Part shown: in pieces, positions 1 to 10,530 of the stretch | Layout: each line of letters begins with the position of its first letter | Numbering within the stretch: the stretch's first letter is position 1 | Source of the DNA: Acorus gramineus | Taxonomy: Eukaryota > Streptophyta > Magnoliopsida > Acorales > Acoraceae | Assembly (NCBI GenBank): GCA_030737835.1 | Contig: JAUJYN010000027.1 | Span: 124,001-188,000, forward strand | Reading direction: 5' to 3' | DNA: 64,000 bases | Made by a program: the position numbers and the translations under genes | Notes under the pieces: model-generated | Databases searched by the model: none | Told to the model about the DNA's origin: nothing | Seen by the model: the letters and a program-made list of their open reading frames with translations, nothing else

Positions 1-1860
1 TGTTCCAACAACGGATCCAGTGACTTTTCTATCTCTTGTTCCACTGCCTTCGGTTACCCACCTCACTATGATCTATATATAACATTTTTAGTTTTATGTA
101 TTAGAGCAACAGGAATTGAACAAACCTTACTGGAGGGGTCAGAGAAAAGGCGATGTTAATCGGCATACTGACCTTACTGTTGGATCTTCTACATTTTCTT
201 TAGCACGATTTATAAATTGAATACAAACTTTAGTAACATACCAATAAATAAGCATAACCTTTTGTAGCAGCATTATCTTTCTTTCAATCCACGACCTTGC
301 ATTGATGTTGATGTCATCTCTGGCGCCTCCAGCGTCACCATATCATCGTCTTGTTACTTCTTTATACTATTCATTCCATGTTAGAAGATCGGTCTTTTTC
401 TTTCCCCTTTAAAGCTGTATTCAATTCCTCAACTGACCAAATCAGAAAATCAATCACTCTAGACATGCATGGGTATAAAAGGTGCGTAGCATCAAAAGAT
501 AGATGAGAGACGAGTCTATTACAAAACTAAAAGTATTGTTCTACTTTCAACTGCGCGGATGAGAGTTACTGTAGAGGTGTCGAAGCTTCCAACACAAGGT
601 ATAAATAATGGGATGCAAGAGCTCTTGTGAATTAGTGTTTTTATGATGAGTATTAAACGTCTTATGCTCTTTATTGTTTAAATCTTCTTCTTCCTGATCA
701 AAGTTATAAGAATAAAGATAGGTCGAGTGAAGCTAATGCTTATAGAGATATCCTTGCTGAAAGGCAAGTGAGTTCTGTTACCAAGAATAGAACGAACGGG
801 ATCTATGCTCTTCTTTCGACTTTTATTACTTAACTATACCATAGCTCTCGTCTTGTGTTGGTAGGTATTTTATTTCTTCTTCTTTTATTTTTTTACATAT
901 GACTTTCCTTCTCTTATTGTTTATAGAATAAGTTGTATCACTATGCTCGCTACTACCTTTGGTCGATCGAGGGTGGTTATGGGTCGATATCGCTCCTTCG
1001 TTACTTCTTCTTAATGTCGTAAGAGTGAAACTCCAGACCGTCGCTTAGCCACACTTAGACCTCCCATGACGGTTATGAAATTCAAAACACAAATCCAGCT
1101 TACACTATGGAATTCCCTAGAAAAAGTAGCACGCGAGACATCGGTTGGTTCTTGAATAAGCCCGCGCGCAGTACTAGACTGAAAAACAGGGTATTCAATT
1201 TCTTGCTCTTTACCAACAGGCATTGAAGTTGGTGGTTGAATCTCATCTGCAGTGATGAATGGGGAACTTCTCATTTTATATCCTTGTTGATGACCAGGTG
1301 TGTAGTCATTGCCTCGGGTTAGGCTCGTTCCCATTTATATTGTATTTTTTCCGTACACCTTGTTCAGAGTTATAGTGATATGTTTTCCGAGAGCTCGATC
1401 AGCTGTTGTCATAATAAGAATAAGGCGCTGAATGTAAGTTACAGGTCTTTTTAGAACTTTAAAGATGATCCAAAGAGTCGAGTGTAGCGTGAGCGAAACG
1501 AGATGTGTCCTTATTAAATAAAGCCTTCTCCCGCACGCCTTCATTTATACACATCGATCCAAGTCAGACTAAACCTTTGTATTTATTATTCTTTTTGGAT
1601 CGTCTTCTGCCCAATGCGGTACCCCTTACCCTGACGACTATTCCATTGGGTTTACCTTGTTCACAGGTTGACCCTAACTAAAAGTCGATCTTGTGCCTCA
1701 CTCCGGTGATCTCTTTCTTACCGAGGCACGCTAACTCCCATCGTGTCCCAGATCACATTATTCCGTGAATCGACAAAGCAAAAGTGGTTTAGTTTGACGA
1801 AGCGTCACAGCACAGTTCACTCGCGTTGATCGAAAGTTCGTCACTTTGTCCCACGCTTCA
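1..1860. other. Unidentified stretch, probably mitochondrial spacer
   Basis: I recognise no gene here. A 107-codon minus-strand frame (1011-1334) and a 69-codon minus-strand frame (1335-1544) are open, but neither resembles a family I know. Base composition is moderate, without the C-rich or CG-rich character of the retrotransposons to the right, which suits plant mitochondrial intergenic DNA. No retrotransposon ends or tRNA cloverleaf could be picked out by eye. Confidence 0.35.
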
Positions 1861-1861
1861 A

Positions 1862-2127
1862 CTATTTTTGGTGGGAATCTTTGACAAAAGAAAAGAGGTC
1901 TCTGTCTGATGTACTTCGAGTCGCACGGCGTTTTAACCGAAAATACTTCTTGCGCAAGTGTTTTTCTGAAAATAGAATCAATACTTTATGGATTTCCATT
2001 GAAAATTGTTCCCTAGACTTTTTATCAATATGAGGTGATCGTAAGACTGTATATAAGACTCGTGATTCAGGCAATCCAATAATCTTCTTCGTCTCAAAAT
2101 AAGGCCAGTGATTAGTGTCAAAAGATC
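1862..2127 (-). pseudogene. rps10: Mitochondrial ribosomal protein S10 fragment
   Basis: Read on the minus strand, the frame contains the rps10 hallmarks IRSFD, then [20 protein letters not shown], then a [13 protein letters not shown] stretch matching the usual LRKKFFWLKRQ. The first part (about codons 5-80 of the family) is recognisable. The segment after the SREQF motif and the last 20 codons are diverged, and the stop comes early at 1862. No start codon is obvious: the match begins near 2127 without an ATG in frame (some plant rps10 genes are known to create the start by editing an ACG). The rps10 3' exon, normally beyond a group II intron, was not found. The product would belong to the small subunit of the mitochondrial ribosome; here it is best treated as a decayed or lineage-diverged copy. 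Confidence 0.7.
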
Positions 2128-2214
2128 GAATCTTGATGCATAGATTAGTAAAATTATTGGACAGAGCGTACCCCTAGAATTTCTGACGTTCTGGTCTTCA
2201 CAACCCGACGTTGT

Positions 2215-2559
2215 TTAGTTCTTTAGTCTTGAAAGTGAATGAAAGCACAGCGCTAAAATAGACAAATATAAGATTGGGATGAACAACGACGATGCGATAA
2301 AGAAAGAGAGAGAATAAGTTGAATAAAGGGTCACGTCATTTTGCAAAAGAATAGGACTCAACAAAACGTTAATGGCGAGGAAAGACCCGGAGATTCTATG
2401 GAAAATTGAAAGGGTCGATGTGAGCTGTGGCTTAAAAAAAGTAAGATGAGGTGCTAACGGTCGATTGATCTTGATTTTATTTTCCACTGGGTTGTTTTTT
2501 TTTGGATTGGTTTGAGATTTACCCAGCACTAAACACTTAATTTGGTCTTTTTGCACCAT
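2215..2559 (-). CDS. sdh3: Succinate dehydrogenase subunit 3 (cytochrome b560), mitochondrial type
   Basis: Open frame of 114 codons. The diagnostic block [27 protein letters not shown] lies at about residues 32-60, the conserved quinone/heme-side motif of SDH3 that ends in HRISG. Two hydrophobic segments follow. Downstream of HRISGSFLA the sequence departs from the usual plant protein and ends soon after [13 protein letters not shown], at the equivalent of the second conserved His (ALxYHxxNG), so the third membrane segment is missing or changed. In mitochondria SDH3 anchors complex II in the inner membrane. The start codon lies inside the end of rps12 (23-bp overlap), as in a compact co-transcribed mitochondrial cluster. 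Nuclear expression is unlikely because there is no targeting sequence. Confidence 0.8.
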   Translation of the reverse strand: MVQKDQIKCLVLGKSQTNPKKNNPVENKIKINRPLAPHLTFFKPQLTSTLSIFHRISGSFLAINVLLSPILLQNDVTLYSTYSLSFFIASSLFIPILYLSILALCFHSLSRLKN

Positions 2560-2908
2560 ATTTAGATCTGCCCTTTCTTCGATCTTGAATTCCCAGCAAA
2601 TCCTTGACTCCTCGAATACGATGGAATTTCACACCTGGCAAATCTTTCACTCTACCTCCTCTTATTAAGACCATAGGATGTTCCTGCGAATTATGACCTT
2701 CACCTGGAATGTGAGCAAATATCTCATGTCGATTGCTCAACCGTACTTTGGCTATCTTACGTAGAGCTGAATTTGGTTTTTTAGGTGTTCTCGTTGGAAC
2801 ACGCGGGCATACTCCTTCCTTCTGGGGACATTGATCCGAAGCTCGAGTACGGTCCGTTCGCCGTTTTTCTGATCTACCATAACGAATCAATTGATTCTTT
2901 GTAGGCAT
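2537..2908 (-). CDS. rps12: Mitochondrial ribosomal protein S12
   Basis: The 123-codon protein matches plant mitochondrial S12 from MPTKNQLIR to the C-terminal GRSKYGA. Clear landmarks are [23 protein letters not shown] and the [18 protein letters not shown] block. S12 forms part of the decoding centre of the small ribosomal subunit. The open frame continues upstream to 2953, but MPTKNQ at 2908 is the family start. Codons such as the Ser in RASDQ and the Pro in QEHPMV are Ser/Pro where the edited protein usually has Leu or Ser, so this is unedited genomic sequence. The nad3-rps12 order is a well-known conserved mitochondrial pair. The copy is intact but probably silent in the nucleus. Confidence 0.93.
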   Translation of the reverse strand: MPTKNQLIRYGRSEKRRTDRTRASDQCPQKEGVCPRVPTRTPKKPNSALRKIAKVRLSNRHEIFAHIPGEGHNSQEHPMVLIRGGRVKDLPGVKFHRIRGVKDLLGIQDRRKGRSKYGAKRPN

Positions 2909-2962
2909 CGTCGCTCTTGACTTTGTATTAAACCCTGAAAAACACCCTATCACTATTTTATA

Positions 2963-3319
2963 TTACTCCCAATCCGAAGCACCCCTTTTCCATTCATAGA
3001 TAAATCCAATCGTTAAAATCAAGAAAAAGGCCATCATGGACCAAAATCCAAAAAGATCAATCCTGTTTAGAGGTACTGCCCAAGGAAAACAAAAAGTAAC
3101 TTCAAGATCAGAGATAATAAATAAAATTGAAACCAGATAAAATCGTATATCGAAACGACTTCGGGCATCACCGGATGGATCGAAACCACATTCGTAAGCA
3201 GACAATTTCTCTGGATAAGTAGAACTATTGGAAGATAATAGAAAAGGAAGACCAATTAGGATCAAAGAAAGTAGCAGACTCATCACTAAATAGATAGAAA
3301 TAGGTAAAAATTCCGACAT
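2963..3319 (-). CDS. nad3: NADH dehydrogenase subunit 3, mitochondrial type
   Basis: A 118-codon frame with the full ND3 signature: [17 protein letters not shown] (the conserved Cys loop), [20 protein letters not shown], and the C-terminal [15 protein letters not shown]. Three hydrophobic segments are evident. ND3 is a membrane-arm subunit of respiratory complex I. A longer open frame continues to 3541, but the family start MSEF lies at 3319. Unedited codons are visible: Ser in FDPSGD and in ISDLE where the edited protein has Phe, and Cys in TFCFPW. It is immediately followed by rps12 on the same strand. Length and motifs are complete, so the transfer may be fairly recent. Confidence 0.95.
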   Translation of the reverse strand: MSEFLPISIYLVMSLLLSLILIGLPFLLSSNSSTYPEKLSAYECGFDPSGDARSRFDIRFYLVSILFIISDLEVTFCFPWAVPLNRIDLFGFWSMMAFFLILTIGFIYEWKRGASDWE

Positions 3320-3454
3320 AACCACAGAACAACTTTGCAAGCTCGCCTTTACCCCGCACACGCTATGATCGCGGTGCTCCTTGCTCGCGGAGAAACATAC
3401 CGAAAAAACCAAAGGCGACCGATTGCTCGAGTTAAGACTAAAATCGACTAGGAT

Positions 3455-5383
3455 AAGCCATTGCTGACCATCTCGCTCAGCTCCCTTTCCCTGATTACGA
3501 ACCAGTGAGGACCGACTTCCTAGAAGAAGAAATATTTGCACTCATCGAAGAAAAAGATAGGAAGACATGGACACTATACTTCGACGGAGCAATTAATCAA
3601 CGAGGGAGAGGGATAGGAATAGCACTAACTCCCCCGAAGGCGTCATTATCCCACGGGCGTTTCAGCTCACATTCAACGCCACCAACAATATTGCCGAATA
3701 TGAAGCTCTGATAGCAAGTTTGAAGACAGCTCTAGCTATGGGGTTCAAAGATCTAGACATTATTGGAGACTCACTTTTAGTAATTCGCCAGACCCTGAAA
3801 AAGTGTCAGACTAGGGACCCAAAATTAAAACCGTATAGGGAGCTAGCTATAATCCTATTGAAACAGTTCTGTAAGGTCACCCACAACTTTATACCTAGAA
3901 CATGCAATATTCTTGCAAACTCTTTAGCCTCATTAGCTTCATCGCTCACCTTCCCCATATCCAAGAAATCTGAATTACTATCCAGAGACTAGAAACACCT
4001 GCCACCGAACTTCGAGATTGTAAAACTCAAAACCTCCTAAATCAACAAAACCAAACAGAAGGAATCACTAGTACCACAAATATCCTAGCCCTTGATCTAG
4101 AAGATATGGATGATGGAAATCCATGGTACTTTGATATCAAAAACTACCTCGAAGACGGTTTGTTTCTGGAATAAGCTATCGACAGCGATCAGAAGATAGT
4201 TAAAAGGATAGCGATCAAATACTGCCTCCGAGGGGGAGTACTCTTTCGAGCATCCTTCAACGGGGAGTTACTCAGATGCCTAGACGATGAGGAAGCATAC
4301 ACCATTGTGGAAGAAGCGCACTTAGGAGTCTATGGAGGTCATGTCGATGCTCAAATGCTAGTAAAAAAGGTACTAAGAATGGGCTATTACTGGCTCACAC
4401 TCGAAGGGGATTGCAACAAATATGTTTGAAGTTGTGTCCAATGTCAGACTCATGCCTACAAAATACATGCACCAGCATCTTCCTTGCATCCCATGACTTC
4501 ACCATGGCCATTTTCTATGTGGGCATTAGATGTAGTAGGACCATTCTGAGACATAGTAGAGAATACCACCCAGAAAGCTTTCATCCTCACTGCCATAGAA
4601 TACTTTACCAATTGGGCCAAAGCCGAGTCCTATGTATTGATCAAAAGCTCCACCCCGGCCTGTTTAGTTTGTATCCATATCCTTGCACGGTTCGGCACCC
4701 CCAGAATGATCATAACTGATAATGGCCCCCAATTCATTTCCCGAGAATTCTGGAATCTATGTGATAAACACCACATAGAGCTTCATCACTCCACACCATA
4801 TTACCCCGAGGGAAATGGGCAAGCAGAGGCCACCAACAAAACCTTGCTCAGAATCATAAAAAAGACAATAGAAACCCACAAAGCTACTGACTGGCCAGAC
4901 AAGTTAGTTGACGTCCTTTGGGCTTACCGAACCTCTATCTGAACACCCACCGGCCAGACCCCATATTCACTCACATTCGGGGTAGAATCGGTAGTACCTT
5001 ACAAAATTCTTATCCCATCCTTAAGAATAGTATTGGAAGAAGACCTGCAGATCGAAGAGAGAAGGGAGGCGCTCCTGCTATGCCTCGAACTATTAGACGA
5101 AAAGAAAGTAAGAGCCGCGGACCATGCCAGGCCTACCAGAGGAGGGTGGCAAGGGTATTTGAAAAGAAAGTAATAGAGAGAATTTAAAATTGGGGAGCTT
5201 GTACTTAAGCAAATCATGCAATCAAGGCAGCCCCACCCCAAAGGCAAGCTGCAACTCACATGGGAGGGACCCTATGTGATCACCCATGCCTATTCCGGGA
5301 ATGCCCACCGCTTGGTGGACGCCGAAGTAATCGAAGTCTCAGGTTCATGGAATGCACTTTATCTAAAGAAATTCCATGCATAA
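3455..5383 (+). pseudogene. Tat retrotransposon pol remnant: RNase H and integrase
   Basis: The frame begins with [15 protein letters not shown], a Tat-type linker before RNase H. RNase H (about 3560-3960) shows the first Asp in TLYFDGA, the Glu in NIAEYEAL after a frameshift, and an Asp in IIGDSLL. The last catalytic Asp of the usual ADALA motif is Asn (LANSLA). The integrase has the HLGVYGGH and CVQC zinc residues (about 4318-4445) with a stop between them. Its core has Asp in WALDVVGP, Asp in ITDNGPQF and Glu in PEGNGQAEA, and a C-terminal part ends at TAA 5381-5383. At least four stops and several frame changes make it non-functional. The element would normally reverse-transcribe and integrate itself. 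Confidence 0.85.
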
Positions 5384-6689
5384 AAACTCTCGATACTTGA
5401 GAAATATTATTCTTCCTTCCTGTGATATCCAGTGTTTAAACCTGATGATAGAATTGCAAGACTCTCAAAGATAACTTGTATTTTACTTGAACTCATATAT
5501 CCACCACTCATGCCACCTCCATCACACCAATATCACTTAGGAACTAGTTTATCTGATAAAAGGAGAAATTGCCTACCCTGTAGACTGGGACAATTTTGTA
5601 AACCCGAAGCATCTCCCCTTATTTTTTCCCCCACTCGTATCAACCCAAAGACAAATGAGGGATTACCCAGACTTGGCATATGTCCCAAAACTAGCTCTGG
5701 CACTATATAAACACTTCTAGAGAGGAAGCAGAAAAGAACACGGGTGAAAAACAGAAAACCCCCCCCCCCCTCCCCCTTCAAATCAAAAGAAAACAAAAGG
5801 CAATGAGAGGCAAAAGATCAAAACAACACCAAGACAACGGGTTAAACTCTCTACTTTAGCAGGCGTGAACGCCTTTACGCACAGTATATGCTAAACAAAA
5901 GGCTATACTAGTACACATCAAAGCAAACAGATTGTACTCTCTACTTGAAATACGGGTACACCCCCGGTGAGCTGTACTCTCCACCCAAATAAAGAAGTGG
6001 TAAAAAGAAAAAAGCCAGAGGGACCTAGGAAGTAAAGACATATGTCAGACTGGGACAATTCTAAAATGTTGCCCCAAAGGAAGATATTACTCTTACCCCA
6101 TTCACCCCCCACCGTTTTATTTCATGCTATGGAGTTGGAATTGGACTGTGTCTACTTGGAAAGGCAAGATCTCAACCAAAGATAAACCTTTTCTATGTTT
6201 GCAATAGCACACACTCACATGAGTTCACTTAAAACACTTGTGTATCTAAAGGAAGCTTGCTTGACTTAAATCTTGGTACATTCATGGATTTCCCAACATA
6301 TGTAGAATAATATGATCAAGCATTATTTGAGAACCATGAACTTGAGAAATTGAAACCTAAAGCCAACACCTTTCAAATACAATCCTGGTTTGGACATAAG
6401 TGACCACAAGGGCTCATCTTCAGAGACTCGATGGTGTCTTTTACTTTAGGAAATTGAAAACATTGCCCCCTTATATAAAAAGAACCTTTGAAAAACTAAA
6501 ATGCTCCCTTATGTCACTCACACTTATGCATAAGGTTGTATTTTTCTTTTCCAAACATTTAGGCGTTCAATTTTCTCAAATACCACAATTAACTCCCATG
6601 CCGAAAGAAAATTGCCCCTATTACTTTCATTTCATACTCTTCCACACACATTTGAGAAAGAAAAATTGCCCCACTCTCATACCCACCTA
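5384..6689. other. Non-coding tract of D1 between pol and antisense ORF
   Basis: No coding frame is supported. The tract holds a C run near 5759-5775. From about 5945 onward it is closely similar to 9320-9807 followed by 12914-13330 of D2, which shows both are copies of the same element. The uninterrupted copy here (around 6442) proves that D2 was split by an insertion at GTGTCTTTT. Confidence 0.7.
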
Positions 6690-7140
6690 AGAGTCTCTTT
6701 TATTCTCACAAAAATCACACTCAGAGTCATCTAGGCTCCCTCCCTTTTTATGCCGAGCATGGTTTCTCGCACTTTTTTCCTTACTTACCTTAGATGGGTT
6801 GTAGCCCTCGATAATTCGAACAAGAAGAACTCGAAAGGTTGCCTTGTAGTCAGGATTGGTAGCCACTATCACCGCCTCGCTCAAGGTTGGGAGGCCCGTA
6901 ATCCGCTCCACATCCTCGAGCGTCGGCATCACTGCACCAGTGGGGAGGATAAATGTGCGGCTCTACGGATCCCATCTCTCTGCCAACGCCTCCAAATAAG
7001 GACGACGGACGTGGAAGGGATCGATCATGAAGAAGGAACGGAAGCCCGCTCCGTCCACCAAGTCTCTCTCCCCCTACCCCATGGCGGAGTACCATCTCTT
7101 CGTCCCGTGTCACAAGGCTAGAATACAATTCGGCCACTGA
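6690..7140 (-). pseudogene. Antisense plant-mobile-domain (PMD) remnant of D1
   Basis: On the minus strand the frame contains MPTLEDVERITGLPTL, the core of the plant mobile domain family (PMD, MAIN/MAIL-like), preceded by the degraded ALAERWDP-type block seen better in D2. The sequence then jumps at about 6842 from the PMD exon (similar to D2 near 16270) straight into sequence similar to D2 near 13310. Some 3 kb of the antisense gene present in D2, including the rest of the PMD and the coiled-coil exons, is therefore missing. Stops are present and no product is expected. PMD proteins are known in plants both as host silencing factors and as cargo of transposable elements. Confidence 0.65.
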
Positions 7141-8064
7141 AACAACAGAAGAAGGGTGGTTAGTCTAAAATGAAAGACGTCCGCAAGGTGAGAATCCTAA
7201 ACAAAATTTTCATTCTAAACCATGCTTAAAGAAATAAATATACATGCACAAAACCAAGAAGAAAGGAGTGATCTAGGGTGAATCAAAATCAAGGAAATCC
7301 AAGTTTTTTCGGTTTGAAATGAAGAAGAAGAAGTGTTGGAGGGAGAAGAACCGTTTTTGAAAACGTGCGGGGGAGAGAGGGTCTTTTTCGGTTATAAGGG
7401 ACCCAGTCTGCCAGCGGCTACTCGTGAGTAACTGCCCTTTGCTTGACGGATAAATACAATTAGCCGCCCCTCCCTGCCGGCTAAACACCACTAGCCTCCC
7501 CCCTGCCAGCTTCTCAAACACACTTATTTTCCAAGTTTTCTAAAACAAATAGCCATGTATTGGTTTATTTCCAAGTTTTACTTGATCAAACACAACTTTC
7601 TTGAAGTTTTACCACAATTACCAGTACCATTCAGTTCAAATTTCTTCAGTTTTGGTTCTTTTCCGGAGTCTTTGTCTTTCGAATGATCCAATTCACCAAA
7701 TCAAACACACTTTTTTCTTTCTGTCTGTGATATCCCCTTGATTTGCTGAGCTACCCAAGTTCGGGTACGGTAGGCACAAAGAAACTGACACTGGGCTGCT
7801 CAATGCACGATGGCTAAGAACCCTGTCCGAGGGCTGGATCACTCGCTTCCTTACTTTTACTCACTCTCCCACCTGGATCAGTCCTTAGATAACCATTCTA
7901 GTCAAAACCCAGCCTCTAATGACCTAAATTACCTCCGTGAATGGTATTTGGTCATGTTTCCTAAACTTCTTGAAGGTTGGGCCGCCCAAAATAAGGGTCT
8001 CTTTCCTTATCATCGATCGAAGTCTTTCTTTTTCACACAAAGACTCCGTCCGATGAGGGATAAT
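7141..8064. other. 3' untranslated tract of D1 with hairpin repeats and polypurine tract
   Basis: This tract is closely similar to 17830-18648 of D2. It carries several GGCGGCTA/TAGCCGCC-type inverted repeats (about 7400-7505). It ends in the purine-rich CGATGAGGGATAAT (8051-8064) immediately before the LTR start, so this is the likely plus-strand primer site. No gene is seen. Confidence 0.6.
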
Positions 8065-9319
8065 TGTAGATACCCTAATTTTGACCGTCCAAAGAGACAA
8101 AAATACTTCAAGTAATACTTAAGAAACAACCACATTTTGACATCTAATAGAAAACTCCCTCAGAAACCGAAACCGGAAACCCTAAGTGCAACACTTAGAA
8201 AAATCTAAGAGCCTGGACAGGAGTGGCTACTTGAGTAGCCACCCCATACCAGGCGGCTAGTTCTAACTAGCCACCCCCCTGACGGACCCCAAACCGCCTT
8301 CCTGGATGGGACATAAAGCAAGCATGATTGCGGCGGATTGTCCCTTCTAGCCGCCCCATCTTAGCCGGTTCATCCTTAGTAACCGACCCAAGCCACCGCT
8401 TGTCAGAGATGGGACGTTTGGCAAGTTATGATGGGGCCGGCTACTTGAGAGTAGCCGCCCCTCACCGGGTGGCTAAACACAACTAGTCACCCCTCACCTG
8501 GACATTGTCAGAGAACAAAGATCTAATGGGAGGTCAAATCAAGCAACTTATTATCCATTATAATCTATTGTCCAGTGAACACTCCCCTACACCCCTTTTA
8601 CTATAAATAAGGGGTCTATAATCAATAAGAATCAATAGCAATCAATACTTATCAATAACCCCCAACCACCCACATTCCCAACCATCAAGCCTATACCACC
8701 ACTTTAAAACCTTGAGAGAGGAAGTAAGAGAGAAACTCATTTCCTACACAAATCCATTCTCCAAATCCACTCTCCAAAACCCAGGTTAAACCCAGTTTAA
8801 CCTCTGCCAAAACCAAACCCAAACCCTACTCAGCTTCTGCCCAAATTGAACCAAACACCAGGCGGCTACCCACAACTAGCCGCCCCCCACTAGGCGGCTA
8901 AATCTAACTAGCCGGCTCTTCCCTAGCCCACCTCAAGTCCCAATTCTCCTCTAGTCAGTTTTCCAAAGCAGAAAAGGATCCCTGTCTTCACCTCTATGTA
9001 CAGATATAATAGCGGAGACCACCCCACAAACTCCCCCACGAAGGCAATCAAATCCACCCCTTTTTCCTGCTTTTTGAGAAAAGCAGGTATGATCACAACA
9101 ACTCCTAAATCCTCCTGAGGACCCGTCGGCCACCTCAGCCAGGAACGAACAACCAACCCATCACCCCTTCTGATAGACGATTCGACCGAGTCTGCCAAGG
9201 CGCAGCTCTCCTGACCTGAGCCTCCGAAGAACCCCCACACATGCACAAACCACCGGAGGACCGAGGAGGAAGGAAGAGAGGGCCCCTTTCTTTCCTTTTC
9301 CCGAAATCCGATACAGACA
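8065..9319 (+). repeat. 3' LTR of Tat element D1
   Basis: It starts TGTAGATACCC and ends CCGATACAGACA, giving the canonical TG...CA ends and 1255 bp. The D2 LTR (18649-40559 after removing its nested insertions) aligns with it and diverges exactly after GACA at both right ends, which fixes the boundary. A promoter-like TATAAATAA lies at 8603-8610. At least six short GC-rich inverted repeats built on GGCGGCTA...TAGCCGCC lie inside. Confidence 0.85.
8603..8610 (+). promoter_or_regulatory. TATA box of Tat LTR
   Basis: CTATAAATAAGG sits about 540 bp into the LTR, a normal position for the U3/R border. The D2 copy is altered here (TGTAAATC near 39766), so only D1 keeps a good TATA element. Confidence 0.6.
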
Positions 9320-10335
9320 GGATACACGCCCGGTGGGCTGTACTCTCCAGCCAAATAAAGAAGTGGTAAAAAGAAAAAAAACCAGAGGTACCTAGAAAGT
9401 AAGACATATGCTAGACTGGGACAATTCTAAAATATTGCCCCAAAGGAAGATATTACTCTTACCCCATTCACCCCCCACCCTTTTATTTTCTTGCTATGGA
9501 GTTGGAATTGAACTATGTCTGCTTGGAAAGGCAATATCTCAACCAAAGATAGACCTTTTCCTATGTTTACAACAGCACACACTCACATGAGTTCACTTAA
9601 AACACTTGCCTATCTAAAGGAAGCTTGCCTGACTTAAATCATGGTGCATTCATGGATTTCCCAGCATGTTTAGAATAATATAATCAAGCATTTGAGAACC
9701 AAGAACTTGAGAAATTAACACCTGACGCAAACACCTTTCAAATACAATCCTGGTTTGGACATGGGTGACCACAAGAACCCCTCTTCAAGAACTTGATGGT
9801 GTCTTTTTGTCACGCCCCAGGGCGGCCAACCCAGGGACGCGGCAAGTGTATGTATCATATCAGAAGCCTACACAGGAGGTCAATAATATATATCATACAC
9901 AGACAACTAGAATGACACATATGCAACAAAAGGGGCTGACATGATATATACACCAAATGCGGAAGCAAAAGACTGAATCTGTGAATAAACATTCTACAGA
10001 CTCGATACTCAATCATCTGTCCTGTGAGAGCCAATATACACAAATACAACTGAACATATACAAACACGTGCCAAGCACGGAAATCAAATACATACAGTCA
10101 AGAAGGGATGCTGATAACCTCTGGCACTCGCGGAACGTGGCGCTGCTCCGCTACTGAAGAAATCCCTCGGAAAGCTCCAACTGCTGCTCCGGCTCCAGCT
10201 CAGGCTCAGTGGCAACTGGGGAAAAACATATGCGAGGGGTGAGCCGCACGCTCAGTGAACAGCACAACCCATGCATCACAGACTATATTTACCACAATTC
10301 CATTATTTATCCAATCTCCAAGACATAACAACATA

Positions 10336-10530
10336 ATCCAGTGGTTCGTACTTCGCCGAACCACCACACCCTCACCCTCACCCATCAATGGGTGACATAG
10401 GCTATTGGGACTGATAATCATCTATTCACAAATCCAGTAGGTCGCTCATCGCCAACCCACTACACCCTCACCCTCACCCATCAATGGGTGACATAGGATT
10501 TTGGGACTGAGTAGGCTGTTGGTCACCCTT
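10336..10530. repeat. Minisatellite of about 97-bp units inside LTR F
   Basis: Two successive copies begin ATCCAGT (10336 and 10433) and contain CACCCTCACCCTCACCC followed by ATCAATGGGTGACATAGG. The same region is duplicated with different unit lengths in LTR E (three units of about 80 bp) and LTR C (two units of 115 bp), so this part of the LTR expands and contracts between copies. Confidence 0.75.

Larger units (their letters stand above)
1..3455. other. Mitochondrial-derived DNA block (probable NUMT)
   Basis: Three recognisable plant mitochondrial genes (nad3, rps12, sdh3) and an rps10 piece lie close together on the minus strand, in an arrangement that fits organelle DNA. Several codons hold the genomic base where plant mitochondria normally edit C to U in the RNA, so the block came from mitochondrial DNA and not from cDNA. 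The right edge lies between about 3440 and 3460, where the reading frame of a Tat retrotransposon pol begins on the plus strand. Everything further right is nuclear, so a nuclear insertion is the simplest reading; an assembly join between organelle and nuclear sequence is the alternative. The left edge is not seen. Confidence 0.8.
3455..9319 (+). mobile_element. Tat-type Ty3/gypsy element D1, 3' half
   Basis: The order is RNase H, integrase, non-coding tract, antisense ORF remnant, purine-rich tract, then a 3' LTR, which is the arrangement of the Tat lineage (Retand/Ogre relatives). The 5' half is absent because mitochondrial DNA abuts it near 3455. The 3' LTR ends at 9319 in GACA and is followed directly by the internal sequence of a second copy (D2). 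I therefore infer that D1 was inserted into D2, with GGATA (9320-9324) as a candidate target duplication whose partner is off-window. A head-to-tail recombination product is the alternative. Confidence 0.75.

Noticed and set aside
1011..1544. Two minus-strand frames as possible mitochondrial genes
   Set aside because: No similarity to any mitochondrial protein I know; may be chance open frames in spacer DNA.
2963..3541. 192-codon nad3 frame with a long N-terminal extension
   Set aside because: The extension is the untranslated region upstream of nad3 running into the retrotransposon; the family start is at 3319.
10380..10500. CACCCTCACCCTCACCC runs as interstitial telomere repeats
   Set aside because: The unit is not TTTAGGG/CCCTAAA and occurs only as part of the LTR minisatellite.
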